Origin: Planctomycetota bacterium
GTDB taxonomy: Bacteria > Planctomycetota > UBA11346
DNA length: 64,000 nt
NCBI GenBank assembly: GCA_013816485.1
Contig: JACDEI010000009.1
Location: 1-64,000 of the forward strand
Reading direction: 5' to 3'
Below, piece after piece: positions 34,776 through 42,402 of this stretch. The notes below the pieces were generated by a model, which was given only the letters and a program-made list of their open reading frames with translations, was not told the DNA's origin and did no database searches. Both the position numbers and the translations under genes were made by a program. The number at the start of each line of letters is the position of its first letter. Positions within the stretch are counted from its first letter, which is position 1.

Positions 34776-36506
34776 TCACGCATCAGCCAACCGCCCCTTC
34801 GCCGGGAACAGGCCCGACGGCCTCCATTGCAGGAAGATCACCACCGCGGCGAGCATCAACACCTGACCCCACACTGCGCCAAACCACGGCTCCATGGTCT
34901 TGGTGAAACAGCCCAGGCCGATGCCGGCGATGATCGCGCCGGCAAGTTTGCCCACACCACCAGCGACCACGACCATGAACGAGTCGACGATCACCGCCTG
35001 GCCCATGTCGGGAGTGATATTGCTGATCAGCGTCAGTGCGCAGCCCGCCATGCCGGCGATGCCGGATCCCAGCGCGAAGGTCAGACCGTCAATACGGCGG
35101 GTGTTCACGCCGAGCGATGCAGCCATGGTGCGGTTCTGCGTCGTCGCGCGCAGCAGCAGCCCGAGCCGGGTCTTGGTGATCAGCAGGTACATGGCGCAGA
35201 CGATCACCGCGCAGAAGACGATGATGAAGATGCGGTTGTAGGGGAAGATCACGTCCGGAGCGATTTCCCAACCGCCTTGCAACCAACTGGGATTGTTCAC
35301 CGAGCGGTTGTTGCCGAAGATCAGGCGCACCGACTGGATGAGGATGAACGACACGCCGAAGGTGGCGAGTAAAGTCTCCAGCGGTCGTCCGTAGAGGTGG
35401 CGGATCACCGCCCATTCAAGGAATAGCCCGACACCACCCGCGACCACCACCGCCATCGGAATGGCGAACAGGAAGTAGATTTCGAAGGCCCACGGCGGGA
35501 GCACACCGGCACCGACCGCCCACTTGAAGGCCTCCTGCGTCAGGAAGGTGGCATAAGCGCCGATCATCAGCATCTCGCCGTGCGCCATGTTGATGACGCC
35601 CATCAGGCCGAAGACGATCGACAGGCCGAGCGCCATCAGCACCAGCACCGAGCCGAGCGAGATGCCGCTGAACACATGGCCGATCCCGCGCGCAACGGTC
35701 TGCCAGCGTTCGATGGCGCCGATGGATTCACGGCAGACCGCGAGCATCGCCGCGTCGTTGGGTTTCTGCCCGTCGAGTGTCTTGGCCAGGTCCTGGATAC
35801 GTGACAGCGCGCGGATCGATACCAGTTCACCAAGTTGTTTGACGGCGGCGACGCGGATCTCCTGTTCGCTGCTGGTGAGGTTGATGATCGCCAAGCTCTC
35901 GGTGATCGCGCGGCGCACCCGTTCGTCGCGTTCGCTTTCCTGGAGCGTCTTCAAGGCAGCGACGTTGATCTCGCCGCCGGTATCACCGGCCTTCTTTACC
36001 GCCGATAAACGTTGTTCCGGCTTGGGATCGAACAGTTTGAGCAGGGTGATGGCGTCGGCGACGGTTTTGCGCTCGGCGCGCGCGGCGCCGAAACTTTTAG
36101 ACTTGGCTTCCTCTTCTGAGATGGACCAGGGTTTTCCTTCACGTTCGAGCGGGTCGCGGGTGAGGGGATGCAGCAGATCGATGACCTTGGTGTCACCGAC
36201 CTCACGTGTCTGCGGGCCGACGGCCAGGGTGTCGTCGACCTTGAGCACAGAGCCCTGGGAGAAATCAGTCAGGAATGGCACCAGGCGTCCATCGCGGCTC
36301 TGGCCGAGCGTGGCGATGGCGGCTTTACGTTTGGCGGCGTCACTGTCGGTGAGCTCGGCCATGGTGGCGAGCAGCGCGGCGTCACTGGGCGTGAGAATGG
36401 TTGGGGGAGCAGTCTCGGGTTCAGCGGCGTGGACGGTGGCCACGGCGAACAACGCGAGGAACAGCATGGAGCGGAAAGACACGGCGAGCGACGGACGGAT
36501 AGGCAC
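34776..36506 (-). CDS. urtB: Urea ABC transporter permease UrtB
   Basis: 576 residues from a GTG at 36506, chosen because GGAG lies five bases before it; the next ATG (36467) begins directly in the signal (MLFLALFAVATVHAAEPE). After the signal peptide, about 240 residues are helical HEAT-like repeats (QEIRVAAVKQLGELVSI), a known extracytoplasmic feature of UrtB. The permease follows: SLGSVLVLMALGLSIVFGLM, GVINMAHGEMLMIGAYATF, and the ATPase-contact loop near GMAGCALTLISNITPDMG. Residues ETLLATFGVSFILIQ are also UrtB-like. Works with UrtC as the membrane channel. Confidence 0.94.
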   Translation of the reverse strand: MPIRPSLAVSFRSMLFLALFAVATVHAAEPETAPPTILTPSDAALLATMAELTDSDAAKRKAAIATLGQSRDGRLVPFLTDFSQGSVLKVDDTLAVGPQTREVGDTKVIDLLHPLTRDPLEREGKPWSISEEEAKSKSFGAARAERKTVADAITLLKLFDPKPEQRLSAVKKAGDTGGEINVAALKTLQESERDERVRRAITESLAIINLTSSEQEIRVAAVKQLGELVSIRALSRIQDLAKTLDGQKPNDAAMLAVCRESIGAIERWQTVARGIGHVFSGISLGSVLVLMALGLSIVFGLMGVINMAHGEMLMIGAYATFLTQEAFKWAVGAGVLPPWAFEIYFLFAIPMAVVVAGGVGLFLEWAVIRHLYGRPLETLLATFGVSFILIQSVRLIFGNNRSVNNPSWLQGGWEIAPDVIFPYNRIFIIVFCAVIVCAMYLLITKTRLGLLLRATTQNRTMAASLGVNTRRIDGLTFALGSGIAGMAGCALTLISNITPDMGQAVIVDSFMVVVAGGVGKLAGAIIAGIGLGCFTKTMEPWFGAVWGQVLMLAAVVIFLQWRPSGLFPAKGRLADA

Positions 36507-36590
36507 GCAGACTCCGGATGAGATCATCAGTGAAAACAGCAGGTTGATCGAGTGTTGCACGCAGCAGCAAACCATTCGCCGCCAACAAGC

Positions 36591-36619
36591 GGGCCCCGTC
36601 GTTCGTCACCACGGGGCCC
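36591..36619. terminator. Hairpin between urtA and urtB
   Basis: Perfect 9-bp GC-rich stem GGGCCCCGT / ACGGGGCCC (36591-36599, 36611-36619) with an 11-base loop. No T run follows on the minus strand, so it is more likely to stabilise the 3' end of the urtA message, letting the binding protein outnumber the permease. Confidence 0.5.
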
Positions 36620-36670
36620 ACAGGGCCGTGCGCTGGCCCACACCCAGCGCACGGCGGAATCTCTCAGCGA

Positions 36671-37924
36671 TTACTTCTTCGGGCCGCCGGTCGGCTTCGG
36701 GTAGTCGCCCTTGGGCCACAGGTAGCTGCTGTAGCTGTCCGGCTTCACCAGACCCTTGGACTGCCAGACGATCTTGAACTGGCCATCCTTGAGGATCTCG
36801 CCGATGTAGACCGGCTTGTAGGTGTGCTGGTTCTTCTCATCCATCTTCTTCTTGCCGCCCGGAGCGTCGAATTCGAGGCCGTAGACCGCAGCGCGGACCT
36901 TGTCGACTTCAAAGCTCTTGGCCTTCTCGACGGCAGCCTTCCACACGTAGACGCCGAAGTAGGCGGCTTCGATGGGATCACTCACCACGCGGTCCTTGCC
37001 GTATTCCGCTTTGAACGCAGCGGCGAAGGCCTTGTTCGCCGGGGTGTCGACCGACATGAAGTAATTCCACGCGGCGAGGTGGCCGACGAGCGGCGGGACG
37101 TCCATGGCGCGCAGTTCGTCTTCAGCGACCGAGAACGCCATCACTGGGCATTCGGCAGCGGTCAAACCCTGGTTGGCGAATTCCTTGTAGAACGGCACGT
37201 TCGAGTCGCCGTTGATGGTCGAGAGCACGCAGGCTTTGCCGCCGGCGGCGAACTTCTTGATGTTGCCGACGATGGTCTGGTAGTCCTTGTGACCGAACGG
37301 GGTATAGTCTTCCATGATGTCGGCTTCTTTGACGCCCTTGGCCATCAAGAACGCCTTCAGCACTTTGTTCGCCGTGCGCGGGAACACGTAGTCGGTGCCC
37401 AGCAGGAAGAACTTTTTGCACGCGCCGCCTTCTTCGCTCATCAGGTACTCGGCCGCGGGGACGAGCTGCTGATTGGGCGACGCTGCGGTGTAGAACACGT
37501 TGAGCGACTGCTCTTCGCCTTCGTACTGCACCGGGTAAAATAACAGCGCGTTGTTCGATTCATAAACCGGCAACACCGACTTGCGACTGACCGAGGTCCA
37601 GCAGCCGAAGGTCACGGCGACTTTGTCCTGCGTCACCAGCTGCTTCGCCTTCTCAGCGAACAAATCCCAGTTCGACGCGGGGTCAACAACCACGGGCTCG
37701 ATCATCTTGCCGAGTACGCCGCCCTTGGCGTTGATCTCTTTCACGGCCAGCAGGGTGCCGTCTTTGCAGGAGATCTCCGAGATCGCCATGGTGCCCGAGA
37801 GCGAGTGCAGCACGCCGATTTTAACGGTGTCGGCCGCAGTCATCAGTGAGATGGAGCCGAGCGAGGCGAGGACGCCTGCCGCAGTACCACGCAGGAACGT
37901 GCGCAGCTTGGTAGAGAGGGACAT
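36671..37924 (-). CDS. urtA: Urea ABC transporter substrate-binding protein UrtA
   Basis: 417 residues from the ATG at 37924, preceded by GGAG about nine bases away. A signal sequence (FLRGTAAGVLASLGSISLMTA) leads into DTVKIGVLHSLSGTMAISE, the start of the Leu/Ile/Val-type binding protein fold typical of UrtA. Also conserved are GKMIEPVVVDPASNWDLFAE, TFGCWTSVSRKSVLPV and LFYPVQYEGEEQS. It captures urea outside the inner membrane and hands it to UrtB-UrtC. It is the first gene of the urea locus, so the promoter should lie in 37925-38229. Confidence 0.96.
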   Translation of the reverse strand: MSLSTKLRTFLRGTAAGVLASLGSISLMTAADTVKIGVLHSLSGTMAISEISCKDGTLLAVKEINAKGGVLGKMIEPVVVDPASNWDLFAEKAKQLVTQDKVAVTFGCWTSVSRKSVLPVYESNNALLFYPVQYEGEEQSLNVFYTAASPNQQLVPAAEYLMSEEGGACKKFFLLGTDYVFPRTANKVLKAFLMAKGVKEADIMEDYTPFGHKDYQTIVGNIKKFAAGGKACVLSTINGDSNVPFYKEFANQGLTAAECPVMAFSVAEDELRAMDVPPLVGHLAAWNYFMSVDTPANKAFAAAFKAEYGKDRVVSDPIEAAYFGVYVWKAAVEKAKSFEVDKVRAAVYGLEFDAPGGKKKMDEKNQHTYKPVYIGEILKDGQFKIVWQSKGLVKPDSYSSYLWPKGDYPKPTGGPKK

Positions 37925-38229
37925 CGAGAGGTCTCCGTGGAGTGCGGACCCCGAAATGGGGTACCGGGTGAAGCCCAAAGGCCGCCCTGGTTACGAGCGA
38001 CGGCAGACCCCACACGGGCCGACATCAGGCTTTGGACCACGGAGCACGCCCGGTGCCAGTTGTAGACTGTTCGTAAGTGCTGATTTCCCCGTCGATGTGC
38101 TGCGCACCACAGCGTTCACCCGAAGAGGATGCTCGGCTTTTGAGCGATTGGTGGGAAGGCCGCGCTGCTAAACAGCGGCTGCAATCGGGAACGACCCAAC
38201 CAATTCCGATACGAATGACGGAAGTGCGG
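37925..38229. other. Upstream region of urtA
   Basis: About 305 bases between urtA and the end of the PIN toxin gene. A short hairpin CCCCGAAATGGGG lies close to urtA. Promoter elements for urtA must be here, but I see none clear enough to place. No supported small gene. Confidence 0.4.
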
Positions 38230-38667
38230 TCATCCAAGACCGAGGATCGGGATGTCGGTGACCCGACTGAAATCCCGATCGTGGGAAACGATCGCGTAAC
38301 AACCGGATTGGAGTGCTGCTCCCAATTGCAGGGCATCGGGCAACTTCAATCGATACTTCAACCGCAGGCGTGCTGACAACAGCGCAAGGTCGGCATCAAT
38401 CGGAAACAAAGTCCATCCACGGTTGGCGGTCAGCAATTGAAGATAGCGTTGGGCCAAGGCTTCCTTGCCAGCCTTGAGTGGGCCAGTCACGACTTCGGCC
38501 ACGGTGATCGGTGTGACCATTGCTCGGATCCGCCCGCGATCCACGGCAGCAAAAATGGGAGCGAAACGCTCGGCGAGCGGATTGCCTTCCAGGTGATAGA
38601 TCAGCGGATTGGTGTCGATCAGAACGCTGGCGCCATCCGGAATGCCACTGGCGAGGGTCATTCCCAT
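38230..38667 (-). CDS. PIN-domain toxin (VapC-like), second TA pair
   Basis: 145 residues with PIN hallmarks: VLIDTNPLIYHLEG (Asp18), VAEVVTGPL (Glu), LKLPDALQLGAAL and IVSHDRDF. It is a probable Mg-dependent RNase toxin. The start overlaps the antitoxin end by 10 bases. It is unrelated in sequence to the PIN toxin at 26633-27067 beyond the fold. Confidence 0.9.
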   Translation of the reverse strand: MGMTLASGIPDGASVLIDTNPLIYHLEGNPLAERFAPIFAAVDRGRIRAMVTPITVAEVVTGPLKAGKEALAQRYLQLLTANRGWTLFPIDADLALLSARLRLKYRLKLPDALQLGAALQSGCYAIVSHDRDFSRVTDIPILGLG

Positions 38668-38912
38668 TCAGCCCGCAGGGCGTCGATGGTCGCGCTGGAA
38701 TCCGTACCCCACAATCCTGTTCCAGTGCCTTTCATACTTGTCAGCGACAGGCGTGGCGATTCATCGGCGGTGCCGATTGGGACCAGGGCGGCATATGGCC
38801 GGCCACGTTTGGTGATCACCGTCGTTGAGCCATGGTGTGCCCGCTCCAGCAATTCCGGCAAATGGGCACGGGCATCATCGGCTCCGCACATTTTGGGCAC
38901 GGTGGTCTTCAT
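38658..38912 (-). CDS. Phd/YefM-type antitoxin
   Basis: 84 residues from the ATG at 38912. ADDARAHLPELLERAHHGST and TVITKRGRPYAALVPI are the Phd/YefM DNA-binding pattern. A frame opening at 38948 is possible, but a sharp palindrome at 38921-38937 occupies that extension and looks like the operator, so the shorter start is preferred. The C-terminus (SATIDALRAEWE) should contact the toxin. Likely represses its own promoter. Confidence 0.88.
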   Translation of the reverse strand: MKTTVPKMCGADDARAHLPELLERAHHGSTTVITKRGRPYAALVPIGTADESPRLSLTSMKGTGTGLWGTDSSATIDALRAEWE

Positions 38913-38920
38913 GGCCAAGA

Positions 38921-38937
38921 CCGTACGGAACGTACGG
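38921..38937. promoter_or_regulatory. Palindromic operator candidate for the Phd/VapC-like pair
   Basis: CCGTACGGAACGTACGG is an imperfect dyad made of CCGTACG and CGTACGG, nine bases before the antitoxin start. Its position suits autoregulation by the antitoxin. Confidence 0.6.
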
Positions 38938-38991
38938 TTCGCATGCAACCGGCAAATGCTCGCAGCTTCACCTCGGACAGTGCCAATCTGC

Positions 38992-39029
38992 GGTTAAAAC
39001 AAAGAACCCCGGCGTTGCCGCCGGGGTTC
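38992..39029 (-). terminator. Terminator of the porin-like gene
   Basis: An 11-bp perfect stem GAACCCCGGCG/CGCCGGGGTTC (39004-39014, 39019-39029) with loop TTGC. On the minus strand it is followed by CTTTGTTTTAACC. It lies 36 bases after the stop of the porin-like gene. Confidence 0.85.
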
Positions 39030-39064
39030 CAGGTTCGTCCGTGAGGACGGAAGCGATCAGACGA

Positions 39065-40174
39065 TCAGAAGGTCACGAGACCTTCGACTGAGACCACGAA
39101 GCCAGTGGCGTCAGGACCGAAGGCCGAATCGAACACATCATCGGTCGAATTGTCAGTCACATCCCAGTAGCCGATCTCGAAGTTCAGGCCGAAGTTCGAC
39201 GAACCGAGCGGGTTCGTGAGCAGGGCCGCGGTAACGCCCAGGCGTCCTTCCGCATCCGCTGCGGCGTCCGAATCGATCTGCATGTACTGGATCATGCCGG
39301 TGACCGACATGGGGATCGACGCACCTTCGATGGCGTAGTTGCCCATCAGCATGAACTGCAGGATATCAACGGCATCGCCACCGGCCGGCGAGGGATCGCT
39401 GTCATCGACCATCTGGTACATGACTTCAGCACCGATCGTCAGGGGCTTGATCGGCATGACGGTGGCATTGAGGCCGACGAGGAACACGTCGCCGCCCATA
39501 TCAGCAGTGCCTTTATCCGAGTGCATGTCGTAGACGAGGTCGAGATTGACGTTGCCCTTGTCGCCGAACTTGTAGGTCAGGTCGAGGCCGAAACCCAGGT
39601 CGGTGTTCTCACGGCTGTCGCTGGGAGCGCCGTTGAAGGCGTCCGAGGGGGTGAAGTAACCGTTGGTGATGTGGAACGAGCCGCTGAAGCGCGAGCCCTT
39701 GGGCGCGACGGCGATCGAGGTGCCGATCACGTCGTTGCCGTAGATGTCCAAGTACCCGATGTTCGAGTCGTTGACGGTGTACAGGCCGGTGGGTTCGGCA
39801 GCGATCCAGCCGACGGTGTTGATGTACTTACCCATCGACCAAGTGACAGTGTCGTTGAGGGCCCAGGCGAAGTAGGCTTCGCGCATCCAGACTTCGGCGG
39901 TTTCGGATTGGAACCACAGGTTGACGCGGGCGGCCAGGGCGTCGGTGACCTTCCAGTTGGCCTTGAGCGAGGCGACCGAGCTGAAGCGGATGGTGGCGGC
40001 TTCCTCGTCCTTCTCAGTAGCGCCAACATCGTCTTTGATGTCGTCGCTGGTAAAGGTGAGGATGGTGTCAACCCAGCCTTCAAAGCTGACGGCGGGAGCG
40101 GCATCGGCGGCCATCGCCGGAGCGGCGGTAAAGGCTGCGAGTGCGAGGGCGGGAACGATATTACGAAGATTCAC
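39065..40174 (-). CDS. Porin-like outer membrane beta-barrel protein
   Basis: 369 residues from a GTG at 40174, selected because a full AAGGAGG (40181-40188 region) sits five bases before it and a clean signal peptide follows (NLRNIVPALALAAFTAAPAMA, then ADA). The mature part is rich in alternating polar/hydrophobic beta strands and Gly/Asp turns (FSGSFHITNGYFTPSDAF; LDLTYKFGDKGNVNLDLVYD; INFEIGYWD-like NFEIGYWDVTD) and ends in a strand with terminal Phe (VVSVEGLVTF), the outer-membrane barrel signature. The substrate is unknown. Strong Shine-Dalgarno and own terminator suggest high expression. Confidence 0.82.
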   Translation of the reverse strand: MNLRNIVPALALAAFTAAPAMAADAAPAVSFEGWVDTILTFTSDDIKDDVGATEKDEEAATIRFSSVASLKANWKVTDALAARVNLWFQSETAEVWMREAYFAWALNDTVTWSMGKYINTVGWIAAEPTGLYTVNDSNIGYLDIYGNDVIGTSIAVAPKGSRFSGSFHITNGYFTPSDAFNGAPSDSRENTDLGFGLDLTYKFGDKGNVNLDLVYDMHSDKGTADMGGDVFLVGLNATVMPIKPLTIGAEVMYQMVDDSDPSPAGGDAVDILQFMLMGNYAIEGASIPMSVTGMIQYMQIDSDAAADAEGRLGVTAALLTNPLGSSNFGLNFEIGYWDVTDNSTDDVFDSAFGPDATGFVVSVEGLVTF

Positions 40175-40795
40175 GTCTATCCTCCTTAAGGGGATGTTTG
40201 GACGAGGGTTCAACAACATGGTCTCTCCCACACAGAGCGACCATTTCGTGGGCCAAACAGGGAACTGCTGTGTGACGGGATGACCCGAGCTGTTCCCCAC
40301 CTGGTCCGCTTGGCAGGCGGGGACCATGGGGATCGCGCACAGGTTTTCAATTGCATACTTGGTGGGCAGTGGCCTTCACGGCACCTTCGCATTATCCTAA
40401 GGCATTGTGACAATTGAGGATGAAGCGGTGTCATCGGGTGTCACCGGGTGGAGACGGCCTCCCGCACCTCTGACCGTAACTGGCTAACGGGACGTGACTT
40501 TCATGGCGAGCACCGGCTTTTTGCGGGAAATACCGATTTTGCAGCGAGGCAATGACCCCGCGCCGGGCAGTCGACCGTGGCATGGGCGTCTCGCCCATGA
40601 GGGGCTGTCAAGTGAACGCGAAGCTGTCGCCACCGGGTGAGGAACACGGATCGGCACCCAACCACGGGCGAGACGCCCGTGCCACGTCCTGGGGCGATGG
40701 TTCCCGCGCGGCTCCATGCCCATGCGAACCGGGCGGCTGTGATGACAATCCCGCCTGCCAGCACAGGATGCCGCGCCACCTGGAATCGCCGCCCC
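40175..40795. other. Divergent intergenic region, porin-like gene and trpE
   Basis: About 620 bases with no supported gene. The left part must carry the porin promoter and its 5' leader. The right part holds the CGTGGCA inverted repeat (40576-40686). The long open frame that enters trpE from 40637 runs through this repeat and is not expected to be translated. Confidence 0.5.
40576..40686. repeat. Inverted repeat, CGTGGCACGGGCGTCTCGCC family, copy 1
   Basis: Arms at 40576-40599 (CGTGGCATGGGCGTCTCGCC..) and 40663-40686 (..CGAGACGCCCGTGCCACG) are complementary with two changes. Each arm is itself partly palindromic (GGGCGTCTCGCCC). The same sequence recurs at 53220-53294. Confidence 0.93.
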
Positions 40796-42268
40796 ATGAC
40801 TCCCGACCGCGCCGCCGTCACCGCTCTCGCTGCCGAGGGCTACACGCTCATCCCCGTGGTCCGTCGGTTGGTAGCGGATGAACTGACACCGGTGGGTGCG
40901 CTCGCGCGGCTCAGCGACGAACCGTACGGATTCCTGTTCGAGAGCGTGGTCGGCGGTGAGCGTGTGGCGCGTTACAGCATGCTCGGCGCTGCGCCGCGCG
41001 AGCGTCTGGTCGGTGATTTGCAGCAGGTGACGTTGCACCGCGCCGATGGTTCGCGCGAAGTGTTATCCGGTGATCCGTATGCGGCGGTGCGTGCCTACGT
41101 GCGGCGTTATCGCACGCCGCATCTTCCCGGTCTTCCACGTTTCAGCGGCGGTCTCGTCGGTTACCTGTCGTACGACACCGTGCGCATGATGGAGCCGTTG
41201 CCGCATTGTCCGCCGGATGTGCTCGGCCTGCCGGATCTGCACCTGTGCCGCTACGACACCGTGTTGGTGTTCGATCACAGCTACAACCATCTGCTGCTCA
41301 TCACGCATCTGGATCTGACGGGCGGCGTGAGCGTCGACGTCGCGTACACGCGGGCCATCGCCGAACTGGATGCGTTACAGGAACGCCTGGAAAAACCGCA
41401 TGCGTCGCACCTGGTCGAAGCGCAGCCCGGTGTTGACCCGACGTATCATCAGCACACCGGTAAGGACCGTTTTGAAGCCGGCGTGCGCCGCATCCAGGAA
41501 TACGTCAAAGCCGGCGACGCCTTCCAGGTGGTGCTCAGCCAACGTCTGACCGCTGACTGCGCGCTGACGCCCTTCCAGGTCTACCGCAGCCTGCGTAGTC
41601 TGAATCCCAGCCCGTATTTGTTCTGCCTGAAACTCGGCGACTCCGCGCTGGTCGGTGCCAGTCCCGAATTGCTCGTGCGGGTCGAAGACGGTCGCGTCGC
41701 CGTGCGTCCGATCGCCGGCACCACGCTGCGCGGTGCGACGCCGGCGGAGGACGATCGTCTGGCCAAGGAACTGCTGGCTGATCCCAAGGAACTCGCCGAG
41801 CACACCATGCTCATCGATCTTGGTCGCAACGATGTCGGTCGCGTGTGCAAACCCGGCAGCGTGAAGCTGACCGAACGCATGGTCATCGAGCGCTACAGCC
41901 ACGTGCAGCACATCGTCAGCCATGTCGAAGGCACGCTCCGCGATGACCTCGACGCGCTCGACGCGCTGCGCTGCTGCCATCCCGCCGGCACCGTCAGCGG
42001 CGCGCCGAAGGTGCGCGCCATGCAAATCATCGACGAACTCGAACCAGTGAAACGCGGCCCGTACGCGGGTGCCGTGGGTTACCTTGATTTCCGCGGCAAC
42101 CTCGACACCTGCATCGCGCTACGCACGGCGATCCTGACACCGGGCAAGGTGCACGTGCAGGCCGGCGCCGGCGTGGTGGCCGACAGCGTGCCGGCGGCGG
42201 AGTATGAAGAGACGCTGCGCAAAGCGCGGGGGACGCTGATGGCGATTGCGCGGGCGGGGCAGTTTTAG
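40796..42268 (+). CDS. trpE: Anthranilate synthase component I
   Basis: 490 residues from the ATG at 40796; the longer frame from 40637 reads through a repeat. N-terminal domain with LARLSDEPYGFLFESVVGGE and ARYSMLGAAP (feedback-binding region), then the chorismate-binding core: FEAGVRRIQEYVKAGDAFQV, RPIAGTTLRGATPAEDDRLA, LLADPKELAEHTMLIDLGRN, CHPAGTVSGAPKVRAMQIID and VQAGAGVVADSVPAAEYEET. It converts chorismate plus glutamine-derived ammonia to anthranilate with TrpG. TrpG is not in the window. The gene stands alone, followed by a heptamer inverted repeat. Confidence 0.97.
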   Translation: MTPDRAAVTALAAEGYTLIPVVRRLVADELTPVGALARLSDEPYGFLFESVVGGERVARYSMLGAAPRERLVGDLQQVTLHRADGSREVLSGDPYAAVRAYVRRYRTPHLPGLPRFSGGLVGYLSYDTVRMMEPLPHCPPDVLGLPDLHLCRYDTVLVFDHSYNHLLLITHLDLTGGVSVDVAYTRAIAELDALQERLEKPHASHLVEAQPGVDPTYHQHTGKDRFEAGVRRIQEYVKAGDAFQVVLSQRLTADCALTPFQVYRSLRSLNPSPYLFCLKLGDSALVGASPELLVRVEDGRVAVRPIAGTTLRGATPAEDDRLAKELLADPKELAEHTMLIDLGRNDVGRVCKPGSVKLTERMVIERYSHVQHIVSHVEGTLRDDLDALDALRCCHPAGTVSGAPKVRAMQIIDELEPVKRGPYAGAVGYLDFRGNLDTCIALRTAILTPGKVHVQAGAGVVADSVPAAEYEETLRKARGTLMAIARAGQF

Positions 42269-42278
42269 CTGGAACTTG

Positions 42279-42366
42279 AAGCTACGAGCTACGAGCTGCG
42301 AGCTTCGAGTCGAAAGGCAGTCGCTGAGCCGGGGTATACGAACTCGTAGCTCGTAGCTCGAAGCTC
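42279..42366. repeat. Inverted heptamer arrays AGCTACG / CTCGTAG
   Basis: Left arm 42279-42310: heptamers AGCTACG, AGCTACG, AGCTGCG, AGCTTCG. Right arm 42342-42366: AACTCGT AGCTCGT AGCTCGA AGCTC. The arms pair across about 31 bases. It fills most of the 134-base gap between trpE and the kinase gene. Confidence 0.93.
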
Positions 42367-42402
42367 CTCTTGGCCGCCAGCCACCAGCCATAACGTCCGG
42401 CC

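Noticed and set aside
38025-38336. 103-residue frame overlapping the PIN toxin end
   Set aside because: Antisense/offset shadow on a stretch with no start signal.
40637-40795. N-terminal extension of TrpE
   Set aside because: It reads through the CGTGGCA inverted repeat; conserved TrpE sequence begins after the ATG at 40796.
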